A stretch of 64,000 nt of DNA. It comes from Adiantum capillus-veneris (lineage: Eukaryota; Streptophyta; Polypodiopsida; Polypodiales; Pteridaceae). The notes under the pieces were generated by a model. It did no database searches. It worked only from the letters and a program-made list of their open reading frames with translations, and was not told where the DNA came from. This document shows, piece after piece, positions 61,880-64,000 of this stretch (positions are counted from its first letter, which is position 1; the number at the start of each line of letters is the position of its first letter). Both the position numbers and the translations under genes were made by a program. The stretch is taken from assembly GCA_014529385.2 (NCBI GenBank), contig CM043968.1, positions 25,095,013-25,159,012 of the forward strand, read 5' to 3'.

Positions 61880-62110
61880 CACTACAACAAAAAAAAAGGT
61901 GTCATCGACATATATATCGACGCTTAACATCGCTATCTGCGTCCTTGTAAAACTGACAAAATCTGTGTCGATATATGCGTGGAAAGGATTTATTTGCGAC
62001 GCAGATATAGACGCAGTTATAGACGTAGATAGCGACGCAGATATAGACGGAAATATAGACGCATATATAGACGACCATAACAGAAAAAAAAATTCTTGGG
62101 CAGAGGACAA
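61880..62110. mobile_element. CACTA-like transposon terminus with subterminal 12-bp repeats
   Basis: CACTACAACAAAAAAAAAGG at 61880 is a typical plant CACTA (En/Spm-type) end, preceded by ATA as a possible 3-bp target duplication. Just inside are motif copies in both orientations (TCTGCGTC, ATCGACGC), then seven 12-bp units of the GACGCAGATATA type (61996-62079). Subterminal 12-bp motifs in this superfamily bind the element's own TNPA protein. The other TAGTG end is not in the window. Confidence 0.65.
61996..62079. repeat. 12-bp tandem repeat, seven units
   Basis: Units vary around (T/G)(A/C)GACGCAGATA. The first and fourth are identical (GCGACGCAGATA). Confidence 0.85.
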
Positions 62111-62339
62111 GTAGCCTGGCCTGTGCCCAGTGAAAAGATGGACACAGCCACAACCAGACTTCATGCCCTCTGCCCAAGAAAGCGAGCAACACCAAAATCA
62201 ACTGTGATCCGGTAAAAATTTCGGCAGAGTTCCCTTCGTTTTTACATAAACTTTTCAAAAAAAACCATATCATGTATACGCCTCCTACACGCTATCCATG
62301 TAGGATCTCACATGAGATTTAAGGCCAATGAAAGAAATG

Positions 62340-62665
62340 AAATGAACTTTGCACAAAACCATAACCGTACCAACTAAAAAACATAACCATAACGAACTTA
62401 ATTTGTGCAAAACCATAACCAAATTAAAACCATAACCGGCCATAACCATATTGATCAAAACCATAATGCAGATAATCATAACCATAAACAAAACAATAAC
62501 CATAAGCATAACCAAAAATTTAAACATAACCATAAACAAAACAATAACCATAACCATGTCTATACAAGAATAGGAGAAATAACCATGTCTATACAATGAC
62601 AATGACAATAACCATAACCATAAGGGAAACAATAGCTGTCTGAACAATAACCATAACCATATATG
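62340..62665. repeat. Degenerate (CCATAA)n-like satellite
   Basis: CCATAACC and CATAACCA words recur more than 20 times with irregular A-rich spacers. The strand is strongly A/C-biased. It is not the plant telomere motif. Confidence 0.75.
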
Positions 62666-62845
62666 TCTATACAAAAAAGAGACTCAGAAGCGTGTCTGTG
62701 TTTCACAAAGCATATATATGAAATCCACTAATGACTAGGCGTCACAACCTACACATAGGACAAGTCACAAATTAGTATTGATGTACTTCACATATACTTA
62801 TTTAATTAAATCAACTCACACATATCAACGTCTCACCTCAATCGA

Positions 62846-63800
62846 TCAGCAAGACTCTAAGGCCTCCCAGTCTACAGGCTCTTCTGAAGCATCAAGATCA
62901 TTCAATACTTCATAGATACCTCTGCGATATCCATCTATCTCCTCTTGGCGTGTCGGGGCTCGATGCATCGCAAGATTCTGCGTTTATACAAAAATCAAAG
63001 TAATAAGAATACATGATTCATCACGTTTAAAAAAATGCCATAGGTAGGATTGGATTGGAAACTCACAAACTCATAGCGAAAGGTGTCGAACCCTCCGTGC
63101 CAAGATGAGATGTCCCCCTGGTCATCTGTCGTATCTGCGCGGCCTGACACTGCTGTCTGAACCGCGTGCCGGATGTCCGCTCATCCTCCCTGATCTGCTA
63201 CCGCGTCTCGTGTGGGATGCCCGAAGGCTTCGGCGAGCCGGACCTGAAAGCCTGCCGAGCTGCATCTCGTCTATGTTTCACGGTGTCCCTGCAACACCTT
63301 TGATCCACCTCCTTGGAACAGCCTTTGAACCTGGAGTAGGCTGGTACTCTCTCATGATGGTCTCCACTGTATAACTGACTTTTTCCTCATCCTGGTCAGG
63401 CCAAGGCGTCAGAATGCTGGTCGAAAACTGCAGCTCCATGAGCTGGCGAATCCGTTGTCCCATCTCAGTCCCGACTCTATCCATCTCAGTCCCGACGTCT
63501 CATCCGCTGTATCGTAGATTCTGTACGGTTTCTCTAGCAAACTCTCTGTACTTGTGAACATGCTCATTACATATCCTACACTTGCGCATGATTTGATACT
63601 TGCAGAGCGTGCACGAGCATGCAATCTTTTCCTCCATGTTAATTGATGACGTTTCCATCTACAATGATTATGAATGTTGTTTTAATATATATATATACTC
63701 CTCACAATGTAAACTACCTTGCATTCTCTAGTCTTGCCCAATCTCCGTACACCTCGGTCCAGATGTGTACAGAGATCAGGACCACCGGGTCAAAATCTCG
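62846..63800 (-). CDS. Putative multi-exon gene next to the CACTA terminus, unresolved and perhaps broken
   Basis: The last exon (62977-62846) reads NLAMHRAPTRQEEIDGYRRG and on to WEALESC with a stop, after an 89-nt GT...AG intron in phase with an exon ending HGGFDTFRYEF (to 63067). Upstream, 63658-63282 carries METSSINMEEK, then a Cys/His cluster CSCTLCKYQIMRKCRICNEH, and IRQLMELQFSTSILTPWPDQ. Before that a 59-nt intron (63659-63717) follows an exon with DPVVLISVHIWTEVYGDWAR. The Cys/His cluster loosely recalls the transposase-associated zinc-binding segment of CACTA proteins, and an SHLGTEGST stretch in another frame recalls the plant TNPA-like family. A TGA at about 63490 and a stop at 63278 interrupt it, and the middle exon borders are not settled. 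Confidence 0.35.
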
Positions 63801-64000
63801 TTTTTATTGGTCAAATCCTATATGGGTAGACACATACGTGCACTCCTAGGTGTACATGGCAATGCATTAGCGGGCAAAACCCCTTTGCCTCTTTTAGTTC
63901 CATAGTTTCTTCTAGAGGGAGAGAGAGAGAGAGAGATAGAGAGAGTTTCTGTCCTTTTCACACAATTGGTCAGCCAACCTAACTCTTTCACTCTCTCTTT
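63801..64000. other. Window end, short GA tract
   Basis: A GA tract at 63919-63946. No gene seen. Confidence 0.5.

Noticed and set aside
62340-62665. Interstitial telomere repeat
   Set aside because: The word is CCATAA-like, not CCCTAAA, and spacing is irregular.

Overview
The window reads as nuclear DNA of a land plant, and almost all of it is transposable-element and simple-repeat sequence. The evidence is plant-type LTR retrotransposons (one tRNA-Asp-type and several tRNA-iMet-type primer sites), a rolling-circle Helitron with an RPA-like companion gene, a CACTA-like terminus, hAT-like MITEs, and one recognisable host gene encoding a chloroplast-type DnaJ protein related to plant dnaJ 8. 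Gene density is very low and long (GT)n, (GA)n, (CT)n, (AT)n and poly-G/C tracts are everywhere. The lineage cannot be fixed from this window; a fern-like or other repeat-rich genome would be a guess.

Layout. 1-3.7 kb: 5' part of an LTR element on the minus strand (gag-like ORFs, a leader with four copies of a CCTACGCGTAGG palindrome, PBS, 5' LTR). 5.2-11 kb: a decayed Ty3/gypsy element on the minus strand (gag, protease, RT, RNase H, integrase remnants, PBS at 9.86 kb). 11.4-27.8 kb: a 7.4-9 kb unit present twice in tandem. Each copy carries an LTR-like segment with PBS, microsatellite clusters, Helitron-like pieces and a Ty1/copia fragment on the minus strand. The second copia copy continues to its gag and 5' LTR at 29.5 kb. 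29.5-41 kb: dispersed repeats, microsatellites and Helitron-type 5' ends.

41.5-50.4 kb is the most interesting part: a Helitron on the plus strand. It holds a five-exon, open RPA-like gene. Next comes a RepHel reading frame (SANT/Myb-like segment, Helitron N-terminal region, Rep with HUH-like and two-tyrosine motifs, PIF1-like helicase) broken by stops and frameshifts. An intact endonuclease/exonuclease/phosphatase (EEP) domain lies after the helicase. RPA plus RepHel plus EEP is not the usual layout of plant Helitrons.

50.4-53.5 kb holds repeat blocks that also occur at 15 kb, 24 kb and 35 kb. 53.56-55.01 kb is the three-exon DnaJ gene on the minus strand, flanked by (GA)n tracts. 57.6-59.8 kb holds two copies of a hAT-like MITE and between them a solo LTR related to the LTR at 2.7 kb. 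61.88 kb to the end is a CACTA-like terminus with 12-bp subterminal repeats and a possible spliced gene on the minus strand.

Most elements are dead: the gypsy RT has lost both catalytic blocks, both copia copies stop before RT, and the Helitron helicase has a changed Walker A. The RPA-like gene, the EEP domain and the DnaJ gene are the only long reading frames that look intact.
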